Notes under the pieces: model-generated
Told to the model about the DNA's origin: nothing
Databases searched by the model: none
The model's input: only the letters and a program-made list of their open reading frames with translations
Shown here: piece after piece, positions 15,117-21,193 of the stretch
Numbering within the stretch: position 1 is the first letter of the stretch
How the letters are laid out: every line of letters starts with the position of its first letter
Assembly: GCA_038234815.1 (NCBI GenBank)
Contig: JBBQSU010000059.1
Coordinates: 1-21,193, forward strand
DNA from: JBBQSU01 sp038234815
Lineage (GTDB): Bacteria > Planctomycetota > Phycisphaerae > Tepidisphaerales > Tepidisphaeraceae
Length of the DNA: 21,193 nt
Direction of reading: 5' to 3'
Position numbers and translations under genes: made by a program

Positions 15117-15261
15117 AGTTGGCTTTCTGTTGGCCTGCCCCCGTCGCCAGCGACGGCGAAGGTGCCCAACAAGATAAAATGGAAGATGAGCTGGCAGGAC
15201 TGTTTCACAAGTTGGCTTGCATCGCTGAATTTCCAACTAAGGCGCAACACATCGGACCAGT

Positions 15262-15288
15262 AAAAAAAGACCCCGCAGCGGAGAGGTC
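15262..15288 (-). terminator. Intrinsic-terminator-like hairpin in leader of beta-helix gene
   Basis: Read on the minus strand, GACC...GGTC (15285-15288 with 15269-15272) encloses CCGC-T-GCGG, with a three-base bulge, followed at once by seven T (15268-15262). It lies about 145 bases upstream of the beta-helix gene start and about 470 bases after the glucanase stop. It could end the upstream transcript or act as an attenuator in the leader. The stem is short and bulged, so strength is uncertain. Confidence 0.45.
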
Positions 15289-15366
15289 GCCGGGTTTCGC
15301 TTACCAAGGCAAATCTTTCACAGGAGCCGCAGCGGTGTCATAACCGCATATTAACATCCAAGATAG

Positions 15367-15380
15367 AAAATGCACATTTT
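15367..15380. promoter_or_regulatory. AAAATG-CA-CATTTT dyad, possible operator
   Basis: A perfect six-base inverted repeat with a two-base centre lies in the AT-rich part of the gap, about 250 bases upstream of the beta-helix gene. The form is that of a dimeric repressor or activator site. There is no second copy in the window to support it. Confidence 0.25.
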
Positions 15381-15503
15381 AGCAATGTCGGGTTATTAAC
15401 GAGGGTCACTTATTTTCGGCAATAAAATGGCCGATCGTCCGCAATTACCATCTATGTCAGCATGGCGACGCCAGTCAGAGCACGCATCAGAATCGTGTAG
15501 ACG

Positions 15504-15529
15504 ACTGTCCCCCGCCGGCGAGGGACAGT
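15504..15529. repeat. Strong inverted repeat ACTGTCCC/GGGACAGT
   Basis: Perfect eight-base arms flank a ten-base centre that itself contains the palindrome CGCCGGCG (15513-15520). There is no T run on either side, so it is not a plain terminator. Its GC-rich palindrome with a palindromic core resembles repetitive extragenic palindromes; only one full copy is in this window. Confidence 0.5.
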
Positions 15530-15546
15530 AGAGCGATTTGGACATG

Positions 15547-15707
15547 CTGGACAATGACCCCTTCATTTCTTCCAAGCGCGGGCCTCCCCAAGACCCGCGA
15601 TTTTCTTGGGCATTTCAAACGCGACAGCGCTAAATTAGGAAATTCCGACCCGTCGCGCTCGAATCGCCCGCCAGAACGCGGAGCAAAAAGGACGAAACAT
15701 TGTCAAG
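15547..15707. other. Nested pseudoknot-capable element, possible structured RNA
   Basis: An outer stem CTgGACAATG/CATTGTCaAG (15547-15556 with 15698-15707, one mismatch) encloses two interleaved perfect stems: CGCGGG 15577-15582 with CCCGCG 15594-15599, and CCCAAGA 15587-15593 with TCTTGGG 15604-15610. It also encloses a third stem, CGCGAC 15620-15625 with GTCGCG 15652-15657. The interleaved pair has the geometry of an H-type pseudoknot (loops of 4, 0 and 4 bases). Strand is undecided, since the complement can fold the same way. It may be a non-coding RNA or a 3' untranslated element of the glucanase gene. Confidence 0.35.
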
Positions 15708-15759
15708 AGCTAGATCCCCTTCCGTCGTACTCAAGCGGCGTGTGATGTTGTTCGTTTTC

Positions 15760-17067
15760 TTATGCTTGACCCGCTAGCCAACCGCCCTCAAAGCCGGCGC
15801 GCTTAAGCCCAGTTACGACGTGTGGGCATTTTCGCATCAATTCCCAGATCAGGCCGGATCGATAATTCTCGATCATCAAAACGATCGGTCCCTGATTGAT
15901 TGCGAAATGGAATGGCGAAATCCACCCCTGAAAATCGCCGGACTTACTCGGATAGGTCGCATTGAACGTCGCCTTGAAGCCGTATGGATTGCCAGACTTG
16001 AGGTTAACTTCGTTGATGAAATAATCGATGGCCGGCAACACGATCTCGGGCGCGAACGGGAGCGACGCGACAACTCCCCAGGGCGCCAGGGTGCCATCGT
16101 CCGGGCCGTACGGAACCCCGCGGCCAAGATAATCAAAGAATTTCCGCTCGACGCCATCAACTTTGATTGTGGCTGGACCGGGTCCGTCCGACGCGGTAAC
16201 CCCCCAACAACGCTCGCTGTAACCGACGAACTTGAGTGGGTTATCCATGGCGTACCGCTGTTGGATATACGTCGCGCGACGGCTGTTCTCGAAATAGTCA
16301 AGCCCCTTGCTGCGCATAAATGCATCTTGGATGCCGCGAAAATCAATCCAAAGATGGGAAAGCTGATGCGTGAATAATGGCCCGGCGTAGACGTAGTCAT
16401 AATCGTAACGGTGTTCCCACCGATACGTTGACGCCCAAGCGGCGTAGGAACTCTCCGGCAGGGGATGCGTCGGCGAACCCAGGCCAAGAATATAGAGCAC
16501 CAGCGCCTCGTCGTATCCTTGCCAGCGGTACTTGATGAACCCGTTTTCGGGTCGCCAGCCATGCGTTACCGTGTCGCCGCCGTTTTGCGCCCATTTCCAA
16601 TCCGCGCGGCGATACAGGGAATCGGCAAGCGTGCGGATTTCTTTTTCGCCTGCCGTATCTGCGTCAAAATAAATCCCCGCCGTCAACACCCCCGCGAGCA
16701 GGAGCGCGGTATCGACGGTGGACAGTTCACAATGCCCGGCGCGCTTACCGCTTGTCATGTCGAGGAAGTGGTAATAAAAACCCTTGTATCCCGTGGCCTC
16801 CGGATCGGCGCTCTGTTCACTCTTGTCGAAAAATCGCAACGTCGCCAGTGTTCGCTCGGTCGCCCGCGCGCGCGTCATAAAGCCGCGCTTCACGCCGACC
16901 GGGTAAGATGAAAGCGCCAGACCAACCGCTGCAATGCTTGATGCGGATCCAGCTTCCGTTTTGTCGACGACCAAGCCGTTTTGTGGGTTGACCTCGTGAA
17001 CGAAATAGCTGAACGTCTCGCGTTGCAGCAACTCCATTTCTTTGGAAACCGTTTCTCGATCGCTCAT
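15760..17067 (-). CDS. PF10091 glucoamylase-like/GH144-type glucan hydrolase
   Basis: The protein has 435 residues, the usual length of the PF10091 group that includes GH144 endo-beta-1,2-glucanases. Signatures: 'QRETFSYF' and 'NGLVVDKT' near the N-terminus, 'ELSTVDTALLLAGVL' (114-128), 'RWQGYDEALVLYILGLGSP' (181-199), 'HQLSHLWIDFRG' (234-245), 'GVTASDGP' (289-296), 'LAPWGVVASLPFAP' (327-340) and 'INQGPIVLMIENYRSGLIW' (390-408). The expected fold is an (alpha/alpha)6 barrel. No signal peptide is seen, unlike most characterised secreted members, so it probably acts on imported oligosaccharides. The exact substrate (beta-1,2-glucan or other) cannot be told from sequence. It overlaps the GH39 gene by ATGA (17064-17067), implying coupled translation and linked function. 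Confidence 0.88.
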   Translation of the reverse strand: MSDRETVSKEMELLQRETFSYFVHEVNPQNGLVVDKTEAGSASSIAAVGLALSSYPVGVKRGFMTRARATERTLATLRFFDKSEQSADPEATGYKGFYYHFLDMTSGKRAGHCELSTVDTALLLAGVLTAGIYFDADTAGEKEIRTLADSLYRRADWKWAQNGGDTVTHGWRPENGFIKYRWQGYDEALVLYILGLGSPTHPLPESSYAAWASTYRWEHRYDYDYVYAGPLFTHQLSHLWIDFRGIQDAFMRSKGLDYFENSRRATYIQQRYAMDNPLKFVGYSERCWGVTASDGPGPATIKVDGVERKFFDYLGRGVPYGPDDGTLAPWGVVASLPFAPEIVLPAIDYFINEVNLKSGNPYGFKATFNATYPSKSGDFQGWISPFHFAINQGPIVLMIENYRSGLIWELMRKCPHVVTGLKRAGFEGGWLAGQA

Positions 17068-18554
17068 GGTTTGGACGCTCCTGTTGATGATCTAGGCATC
17101 AGCTCCACCGTGACGGCCGCGATCGCCTGCGGAGGCATCACCACGTCGATTTGATATTCCCCGGCCTTGTATTTCCATTGCAACGGCTCGCGCACGAGTT
17201 GCGATGCCACGTGCAGTTGTTCGACTTCGCGTGGTGTTGGAAGCGCCGGTTTGCCCATTTCAACCCAGAGCTGCTTAGCGTTTGCGTGATCCTCGTCGAT
17301 GCGCTCGATGTAAACATTGCGCGGCGATTGGAGGCCCGTCAGATGAATGCGAATCGATTCCTTCTTGATTGGATGACGAGGCAGAACATGATTGGTCAGC
17401 AAGACCGTCAGCATATCCCGGCCGCGCACAACCCACACATCCACTGTCTTATGCTTTCCCTGCACGGGCAATTCTTCAACGCCCAGGCGGTGCAGCAACT
17501 CGAACGCACGATACGCCGGCTTTGCGACGCCCTGCAGCGTAAGCAACCCAAACCCGCCCTGGAAAGCCGTCGCCGGCATGTAATTTTCTTCAAAAATGTC
17601 CGAAAACGTCCAGTAGCTGTAACCCTCAACCAGCCCGCGGGCTTCCATCATCGTCTTCACAATCACGCCAGCGGTGTAAGGTTCATCGTGCAGGTGATCG
17701 CGGGGATTTGAGGAGGAACTCCACTCCGTGTAATAGACCGGTTTGCCGCTCGCTTTGCGGTGCGTTTCATTCGCCCATTCGCGGAGTATGCTGCGCTTGC
17801 CGTGGGCAAGCTGCGTTTCGGTATCTTCACCGATCGACCCTAGGGCATCGGTCGGATAGTGATGCGTGCTGACAAAGTCCACCGGCACCTTGTTCTTCCG
17901 GCAGAACTCAACGAACTCCGTGATCCAGTCATTCTTCGCCGTCGCCGGGCCACCCACCTGCAATCGCTTGTCGATCGCCTTAATCGCCCGCGCGGTGACG
18001 CGATAGAATTTGAAGTATTCGGCCTGCGTTCCCGTCCAAAACGCCTTGAGGTTCGGTTCGTTCCACACTTCAAAAAACCATTTGCTGACTTCATTGATGC
18101 CGTAGCGATCAACCCAGTGCGTGACGAGTCGGGTGATGAACTTCGCCCACTCGGCATAATCTTTGGGCGGCGTGACATTGGCCCCGTAGTGAAATACCGT
18201 CGCGTTTCCCGACGAAAGCGTGGTCGGCATGAAGCTCAATTCAACGAAAGGTTTCATCCCGATCGACAGAAGAAAATCGCAGATCTGATCGGCATTGAAG
18301 AATGAGTACAGCAGCTTCTGCATCTCATTCATGAGCGTTCCCATGTCATCGCTGAGGATGTCGTGGAAGCGCACATGGCCAAACCCCAACTCCTCGTGGC
18401 ACTGTCGCAATTGCCGCTGCCAGTCGGCGCGCAGCGCCAGCGGAGCATGTCCGCTGCCGACCGTGTGTTCCCAAAAGTGCGGAAGGGCCGTTGATTTCTT
18501 CGAAATGTCGCAGCGAAATGGCGTGTGTTTCATGAGGTGACCTAAAGGGGCCAT
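17064..18554 (-). CDS. Glycoside hydrolase family 39, beta-xylosidase-like
   Basis: The protein has 496 residues from ATG 18554; an in-frame ATG at 18533 (eighth residue) is also possible. The opening 'LPHFWEHTVGSGHAPLALR' and 'GFGHVRFHDILSDDM' are typical of GH39. 'FFEVWNEPNLKAFW' (160-173) gives the acid/base Glu166, and 'YYTEWSSSSNPRD' (274-286) gives the nucleophile Glu277 of the retaining mechanism. The (beta/alpha)8 barrel is followed by a beta-rich domain from about 365. Family members act on beta-xylosides or alpha-iduronides; xylosidase is the more likely choice in bacteria. No signal peptide is visible. It starts 25 bases after zwf and overlaps the PF10091 gene, so it is probably co-transcribed with both. 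Confidence 0.9.
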   Translation of the reverse strand: MAPLGHLMKHTPFRCDISKKSTALPHFWEHTVGSGHAPLALRADWQRQLRQCHEELGFGHVRFHDILSDDMGTLMNEMQKLLYSFFNADQICDFLLSIGMKPFVELSFMPTTLSSGNATVFHYGANVTPPKDYAEWAKFITRLVTHWVDRYGINEVSKWFFEVWNEPNLKAFWTGTQAEYFKFYRVTARAIKAIDKRLQVGGPATAKNDWITEFVEFCRKNKVPVDFVSTHHYPTDALGSIGEDTETQLAHGKRSILREWANETHRKASGKPVYYTEWSSSSNPRDHLHDEPYTAGVIVKTMMEARGLVEGYSYWTFSDIFEENYMPATAFQGGFGLLTLQGVAKPAYRAFELLHRLGVEELPVQGKHKTVDVWVVRGRDMLTVLLTNHVLPRHPIKKESIRIHLTGLQSPRNVYIERIDEDHANAKQLWVEMGKPALPTPREVEQLHVASQLVREPLQWKYKAGEYQIDVVMPPQAIAAVTVELMPRSSTGASKP

Positions 18555-18579
18555 TGTTTATTATGTCCTCACCGCCGTG

Positions 18580-19977
18580 TCATCCGGGCACGGCGCTGGG
18601 CTGGGGATTGTACCAGCGTCCGTCTGCGGCGATGAGCTTGCCGGCCTCTTTCGGCCCCCAGCTGCCGCGCTGGTAGGGGCGAGTTCGATGGTGCTTCTTC
18701 AGGACAGGATCGACCACCGCCCAGGCGGCCTCGACGGCGTCCTCACGGGTGAAGAGCGCTCCGTCGCCGGCCATGGCGTCGCCCAACAGCCGCTCGTAGG
18801 GCGATTTCTCTCCAGGCTCCTCTTCAACCATGAAGAGTTCTCGTTGATCGCCGATGAACTCCTTCCCTGCCCGCTTGACGCGCGCGGCGAGGGCGATGGC
18901 GGAGTTGGGAGAGAGCCGGAGGCGCAGATAGTTGGCCCGATCGGTGGTCGGCGCCGAGTCGGCGAACAGCTTCTGTGGCGGCGGCTTTAGTTCGATCAAT
19001 ACCTCGGCCGCAGTTACGGCCAGGAACTTCCCTGAACGCAGATACCACGGCACCCCCTCCCATCGCCACGAGTCGATGAAAAGCCGCATGGCGCAGAAAG
19101 TTTCGACGTCGGAATTCTTCGCAACATCCCGCTCGTTACGGTAGCCGGCGTACTGGCCGCGCACCACGTCGGCCGGCTTTAGGGGGCGCATTGCTTCAAA
19201 CACCTTGGCCTTTTCGCTATGGACGGCTCCATAGCCTTGGTAGGCCGGCGCTTCCATCGCCAGCAGTGCAACAATCTGAAAGAGATGGTTCTGAATCACG
19301 TCCCGAAGACATCCGGCGGATTCGTAAAAAGCCCCGCGGTTGGCCACCCCGAAATCCTCGGAAAGGGTGATCTGAACGCTGGCGACGTAATTGCGGTTCC
19401 AGATCGGCTCCAGGAACGAATTGGCGAAACGGAAATAGAGGATATTCATGATCGCTTCCTTGCCGAGGAAATGATCGATGCGGAAGATGGAGTCTTCCGG
19501 GAAGACCGAACCGGCGACGCGATTGAGTTGCTGCGCCGACGCCAGATCGCGTCCGAATGGCTTTTCGACGATAACGCGGGCATTCTCCGCCAAACCCGCA
19601 GCGCCCAGTCCCTCGATCACAGTGGCAAACAGCGATGGCGGGATGGCCAGGTAGTGCGCCGGCCGCCGAACCCCACCGAGCGCCTCTTTTATGGCAGTGA
19701 ACGTGCTGGGATCCTTATAGTCCCCGCTCACGTACCGGAACAGCGACAACAAACTGCGGAGGGCACGGGGGTCGTCGATCCCTCCCGACCGCTTAATGCT
19801 GTCCGTCACGCGCTTGCGGAGCTGTGCCAAGCTCCACTTCGGAAAGGCCACGCCGATGATGGGAACGGTTAGTGTCCCTTGTTTCACCAACGCATAGAGC
19901 GCCGGAAAGATCATCTTGTGAGCCAAGTCGCCGGTCACGCCGAAAAGCACCAGTGCGTCCGAATGAGAACGCTTCAT
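18580..19977 (-). CDS. zwf: Glucose-6-phosphate 1-dehydrogenase
   Basis: The protein has 465 residues, slightly shorter than the usual 480-510. It oxidises glucose 6-phosphate to 6-phosphogluconolactone with NAD(P)+, the first step of the oxidative pentose phosphate pathway. The dinucleotide-binding motif GVTGDLAHK is at 13-21, EKPFG at 138-142, and the substrate motif RIDHFLGKE at 166-174 with Lys173; RDVIQNH at 225-231 supplies the catalytic His231. The C-terminal domain includes 'GVPWYLRSGK' (308-317), conserved in the family. ATG 19977 overlaps the stop of gnd (ATGA), so the two are translationally coupled. No lactonase (pgl) gene is present in the window. Confidence 0.97.
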   Translation of the reverse strand: MKRSHSDALVLFGVTGDLAHKMIFPALYALVKQGTLTVPIIGVAFPKWSLAQLRKRVTDSIKRSGGIDDPRALRSLLSLFRYVSGDYKDPSTFTAIKEALGGVRRPAHYLAIPPSLFATVIEGLGAAGLAENARVIVEKPFGRDLASAQQLNRVAGSVFPEDSIFRIDHFLGKEAIMNILYFRFANSFLEPIWNRNYVASVQITLSEDFGVANRGAFYESAGCLRDVIQNHLFQIVALLAMEAPAYQGYGAVHSEKAKVFEAMRPLKPADVVRGQYAGYRNERDVAKNSDVETFCAMRLFIDSWRWEGVPWYLRSGKFLAVTAAEVLIELKPPPQKLFADSAPTTDRANYLRLRLSPNSAIALAARVKRAGKEFIGDQRELFMVEEEPGEKSPYERLLGDAMAGDGALFTREDAVEAAWAVVDPVLKKHHRTRPYQRGSWGPKEAGKLIAADGRWYNPQPSAVPG

Positions 19978-21008
19978 GGCGCACCTGCCTTCGCGGCGGC
20001 GGGCCTTTCAATATGCCCGCCGAATTCACCGCGCATCGCCGAGAGCAGTTTTTCAGCAAAGCCGGCTTCGCCCCGCGAACTGAAGCGTTCGAACAGCGCA
20101 GTGCTGATCACCGGCGCTGGAACGGATTCGTCAATCGCCGCCATGACGGTCCAACGTCCCTCGCCGGAGTCCGAAACCCGACTTGAAAACTCGTCCAAAT
20201 CCGGGCTTTTGAGCAGCGCCGTTGCGGTCAGATCGAGCAGCCAGGAAGCAATCACGCTGCCGCGGCGCCAGACTTCGGCGATGTCCGCAACGTTCAGGTC
20301 ATATTGATACAGTTCAGGATGACGCAACGGCGTGGTCTCTGCGTCGGCGGCGCGCTCCTGCTTGCCGACGTTGGCGTGGCGCAAGATATTAAGCCCCTCG
20401 GCATAAGCGGCCATGAGTCCGTATTCGATGCCGTTGTGGACCATCTTCACGAAGTGGCCCGCGCCGCTCGGACCGCAGTGTAGATAGCCATGTTCGGCGG
20501 TGCCGCCAGCCTTTTCGCGGCCCGGGGTACGCGGCTCCTGGGTAATCGCCGGCGCTAAGGCTACCCAGAGCGGCCCGAGCCGTTGGACCGCCGCTTCATC
20601 CCCGCCGATCATCAGGCAGTAGCCCCGCTCTACTCCCCAGATCCCACCGCTGGTACCTACGTCCAGATATTCAACGCCTTTGGTTTTCAGCGCCGCCTCC
20701 CGATGGATGTCGTCGTGATAGTGCGAGTTGCCGCCGTCGATGATGACGTCCCCCGGTTCCAAGAGGGGCACGAGATCTTTCAGCATGGGATCGACGATCG
20801 CAGCCGGCACCATCAGCCAGAGAACCCGCGGATGGCTCAATTTGTGCGCCATGTCCTCCAGTGTGGTTGCCCCAACCGCTCCATCTTGGACGAGTGCCTC
20901 AATGGCTTGTGGATGAAGGTCGTGAACGACGCAACGCACACCGGCCTTCAGAAGCCGCCGAACCATGTTCGTGCCCATCCGACCCAGCCCGATCATGCCG
21001 ATCTCCAT
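19974..21008 (-). CDS. gnd: 6-phosphogluconate dehydrogenase, decarboxylating (short, probably NAD-type)
   Basis: The protein has 344 residues from ATG 21008, which is preceded by AAAGGA at 6 bases; the open frame up to 21131 is AT-rich control sequence. It converts 6-phosphogluconate to ribulose 5-phosphate and CO2. Visible motifs: Rossmann GLGRMG (8-13 region), 'DGGNSHY' (91-97), 'GTSGG' (118-122), 'GAGHFVKMVHNGIEY' with Lys188 (182-196) and 'SGEGRWT' (281-287). The length fits the short YqeC/GntZ-type enzymes rather than the 470-residue NADP enzymes. Asp30 ends the second strand (VVHDLHP), a position that usually selects NAD over NADP, so NAD use is inferred. It is the first gene of the probable gnd-zwf-GH39-PF10091 operon. 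Confidence 0.95.
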   Translation of the reverse strand: MEIGMIGLGRMGTNMVRRLLKAGVRCVVHDLHPQAIEALVQDGAVGATTLEDMAHKLSHPRVLWLMVPAAIVDPMLKDLVPLLEPGDVIIDGGNSHYHDDIHREAALKTKGVEYLDVGTSGGIWGVERGYCLMIGGDEAAVQRLGPLWVALAPAITQEPRTPGREKAGGTAEHGYLHCGPSGAGHFVKMVHNGIEYGLMAAYAEGLNILRHANVGKQERAADAETTPLRHPELYQYDLNVADIAEVWRRGSVIASWLLDLTATALLKSPDLDEFSSRVSDSGEGRWTVMAAIDESVPAPVISTALFERFSSRGEAGFAEKLLSAMRGEFGGHIERPAAAKAGAP

Positions 21009-21014
21009 GGCGTT

Positions 21015-21020
21015 TCCTTT
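21015..21020 (-). promoter_or_regulatory. Ribosome binding site of gnd
   Basis: The minus strand reads AAAGGA 6 bases before ATG 21008. It supports that start over the upstream in-frame codons. Confidence 0.6.
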
Positions 21021-21084
21021 CACTTTAAAGATCATAGGGCATGTTTTTTGGGGAAGTGAGTCAGAAGGGTCGTAAGAAAGTGGT

Positions 21085-21108
21085 GCGCTTTTTTGGGCCA
21101 AAAAACGC
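21085..21108. promoter_or_regulatory. Dyad-symmetric site upstream of gnd
   Basis: GCG-C-TTTTTTGG-G-CCAAAAAA-CGC is an almost perfect inverted repeat (eight-base arms around a single base, then GCG/CGC with one extra base). The centre is too tight for a good RNA hairpin, so a protein-binding operator is more likely. It sits about 80-100 bases upstream of the gnd start. Confidence 0.35.
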
Positions 21109-21129
21109 AACAAGAATTTAAACCATCCC

Positions 21130-21171
21130 AAAAAAAAAAAAATTTTTATTAAATTTTTATTTTTAAATTGT
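21130..21171. promoter_or_regulatory. A/T tract, probable divergent promoter region
   Basis: Thirteen A (21130-21142) are followed by almost pure A+T up to 21169, in sharp contrast to the GC-rich surroundings. Such tracts commonly bend DNA or act as UP elements. Several TATAAT-like hexamers could be drawn on either strand and I cannot choose between them. Confidence 0.35.
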
Positions 21172-21182
21172 TAATTGCAATT

Positions 21183-21187
21183 AGGAG
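21183..21187 (+). promoter_or_regulatory. AGGAG ribosome site for a plus-strand gene outside the window
   Basis: AGGAG is followed by six bases (AACAAC) to the window edge, the right spacing for a start codon at about position 21194. With the palindrome TAATTGCAATTA just upstream (21172-21183), this suggests a divergently transcribed gene that begins just beyond the edge. Confidence 0.35.
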
Positions 21188-21193
21188 AACAAC

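Larger units (their letters stand above)
15117..15759. other. 643-base intergenic region with several foldable elements
   Basis: I see no convincing protein gene; the plus-strand frame at 15554-15745 has no family features. The gap holds the 3' end of the glucanase transcript and the leader of the beta-helix gene. Going left to right it contains a CCGTCGC/GCGACGG inverted repeat (15141-15156), a minus-strand terminator-like hairpin (15262-15288), a second CCGCAGCGG copy (15327-15335), GCGGT/ACCGC (15332-15347), an AAAATG/CATTTT dyad (15367-15380), a strong hairpin (15504-15529) and a nested pseudoknot-capable element (15547-15707). Confidence 0.7.

Noticed and set aside
15117..15236. 40-codon N-terminal extension of the beta-helix protein
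   Set aside because: The sequence is Cys/Arg-rich and unlike a signal peptide, and the family's standard N-terminus begins only after Met at 15116.
14211..15263. 350-codon plus-strand open frame
   Set aside because: Antisense to the beta-helix gene, which has recognisable family motifs; no motif in the shadow.
15554..15745. 63-codon plus-strand frame in the 643-base gap
   Set aside because: No ribosome site, no recognisable motif, and it runs through inverted repeats better explained as structure.
21009..21131. 41-codon N-terminal extension of gnd
   Set aside because: It lies in AT-rich control DNA, while ATG 21008 has AAAGGA at good spacing and begins the Rossmann fold directly.
21130..21142. 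Run of 13 A as proof of an assembly artefact
   Set aside because: The adjoining sequence is consistent with a natural AT-rich divergent promoter; artefact cannot be excluded but is not required.
1..21193. tRNA, rRNA, CRISPR array, insertion sequence or prophage
   Set aside because: No cloverleaf, conserved rRNA stretch, spaced direct-repeat array, transposase or integrase was recognised.

Overview
The window reads as chromosomal DNA of a GC-rich, Gram-negative-type bacterium. A member of the Planctomycetota (possibly Phycisphaerae) is my best guess: a long type II secretion/type IV pilus operon with many paralogous pseudopilins ending in 'SAGPDG'-type motifs, beside cytoplasmic-looking glycoside hydrolases, fits that group. 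There is no rRNA or other taxonomic marker, so this is inference. Every gene found lies on the minus strand; the large plus-strand open frames are antisense shadows.

Region 1 (1-12004, read right to left) is one pilus/secretion operon: PilB/GspE ATPase, PilT retraction ATPase, a second PilB/GspE ATPase, the PilC/GspF inner-membrane platform, four GspG-like pseudopilins, then GspH/FimT-, GspI/PilV- and GspJ/PilW-like minor pseudopilins. The last gene runs off the left edge. The order reproduces the classical gsp E-F-G-H-I-J order, with ATPases and major-type pseudopilins multiplied and PilT inserted. Many junctions are ATGA overlaps or a few bases. Both PilB proteins carry the 24-5-24 residue pattern of MshEN c-di-GMP-binding domains. 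One also carries a run of about ten four-residue repeats, and one pseudopilin holds an EF-hand-like loop.

Region 2 (12005-13880) holds a 346-base gap, a DUF2231-type eight-helix membrane protein, and a 237-base gap.

Region 3 (13881-21008) is a carbohydrate module. Read right to left: 6-phosphogluconate dehydrogenase (gnd), glucose-6-phosphate dehydrogenase (zwf), a GH39-type beta-xylosidase-like enzyme and a PF10091/GH144-type glucanase. Junctions of -4, +25 and -4 bases suggest one transcript. After a 643-base gap rich in foldable sequence comes a GH28/pectate-lyase-like beta-helix protein. None of the three polysaccharide-type enzymes has a visible signal peptide. This suggests intracellular breakdown of oligosaccharides feeding the oxidative pentose phosphate pathway.

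Region 4 (21009-21193) is an AT-rich, probably divergent control region with T6GGG/CCCA6 boxes, and an AGGAG site at the right edge that suggests a plus-strand gene starting just outside.

The most notable observations are the expanded gsp-like operon with PilT, the paired MshEN ATPases, the tetrapeptide repeat, and a nested pseudoknot-capable element in the 643-base gap.
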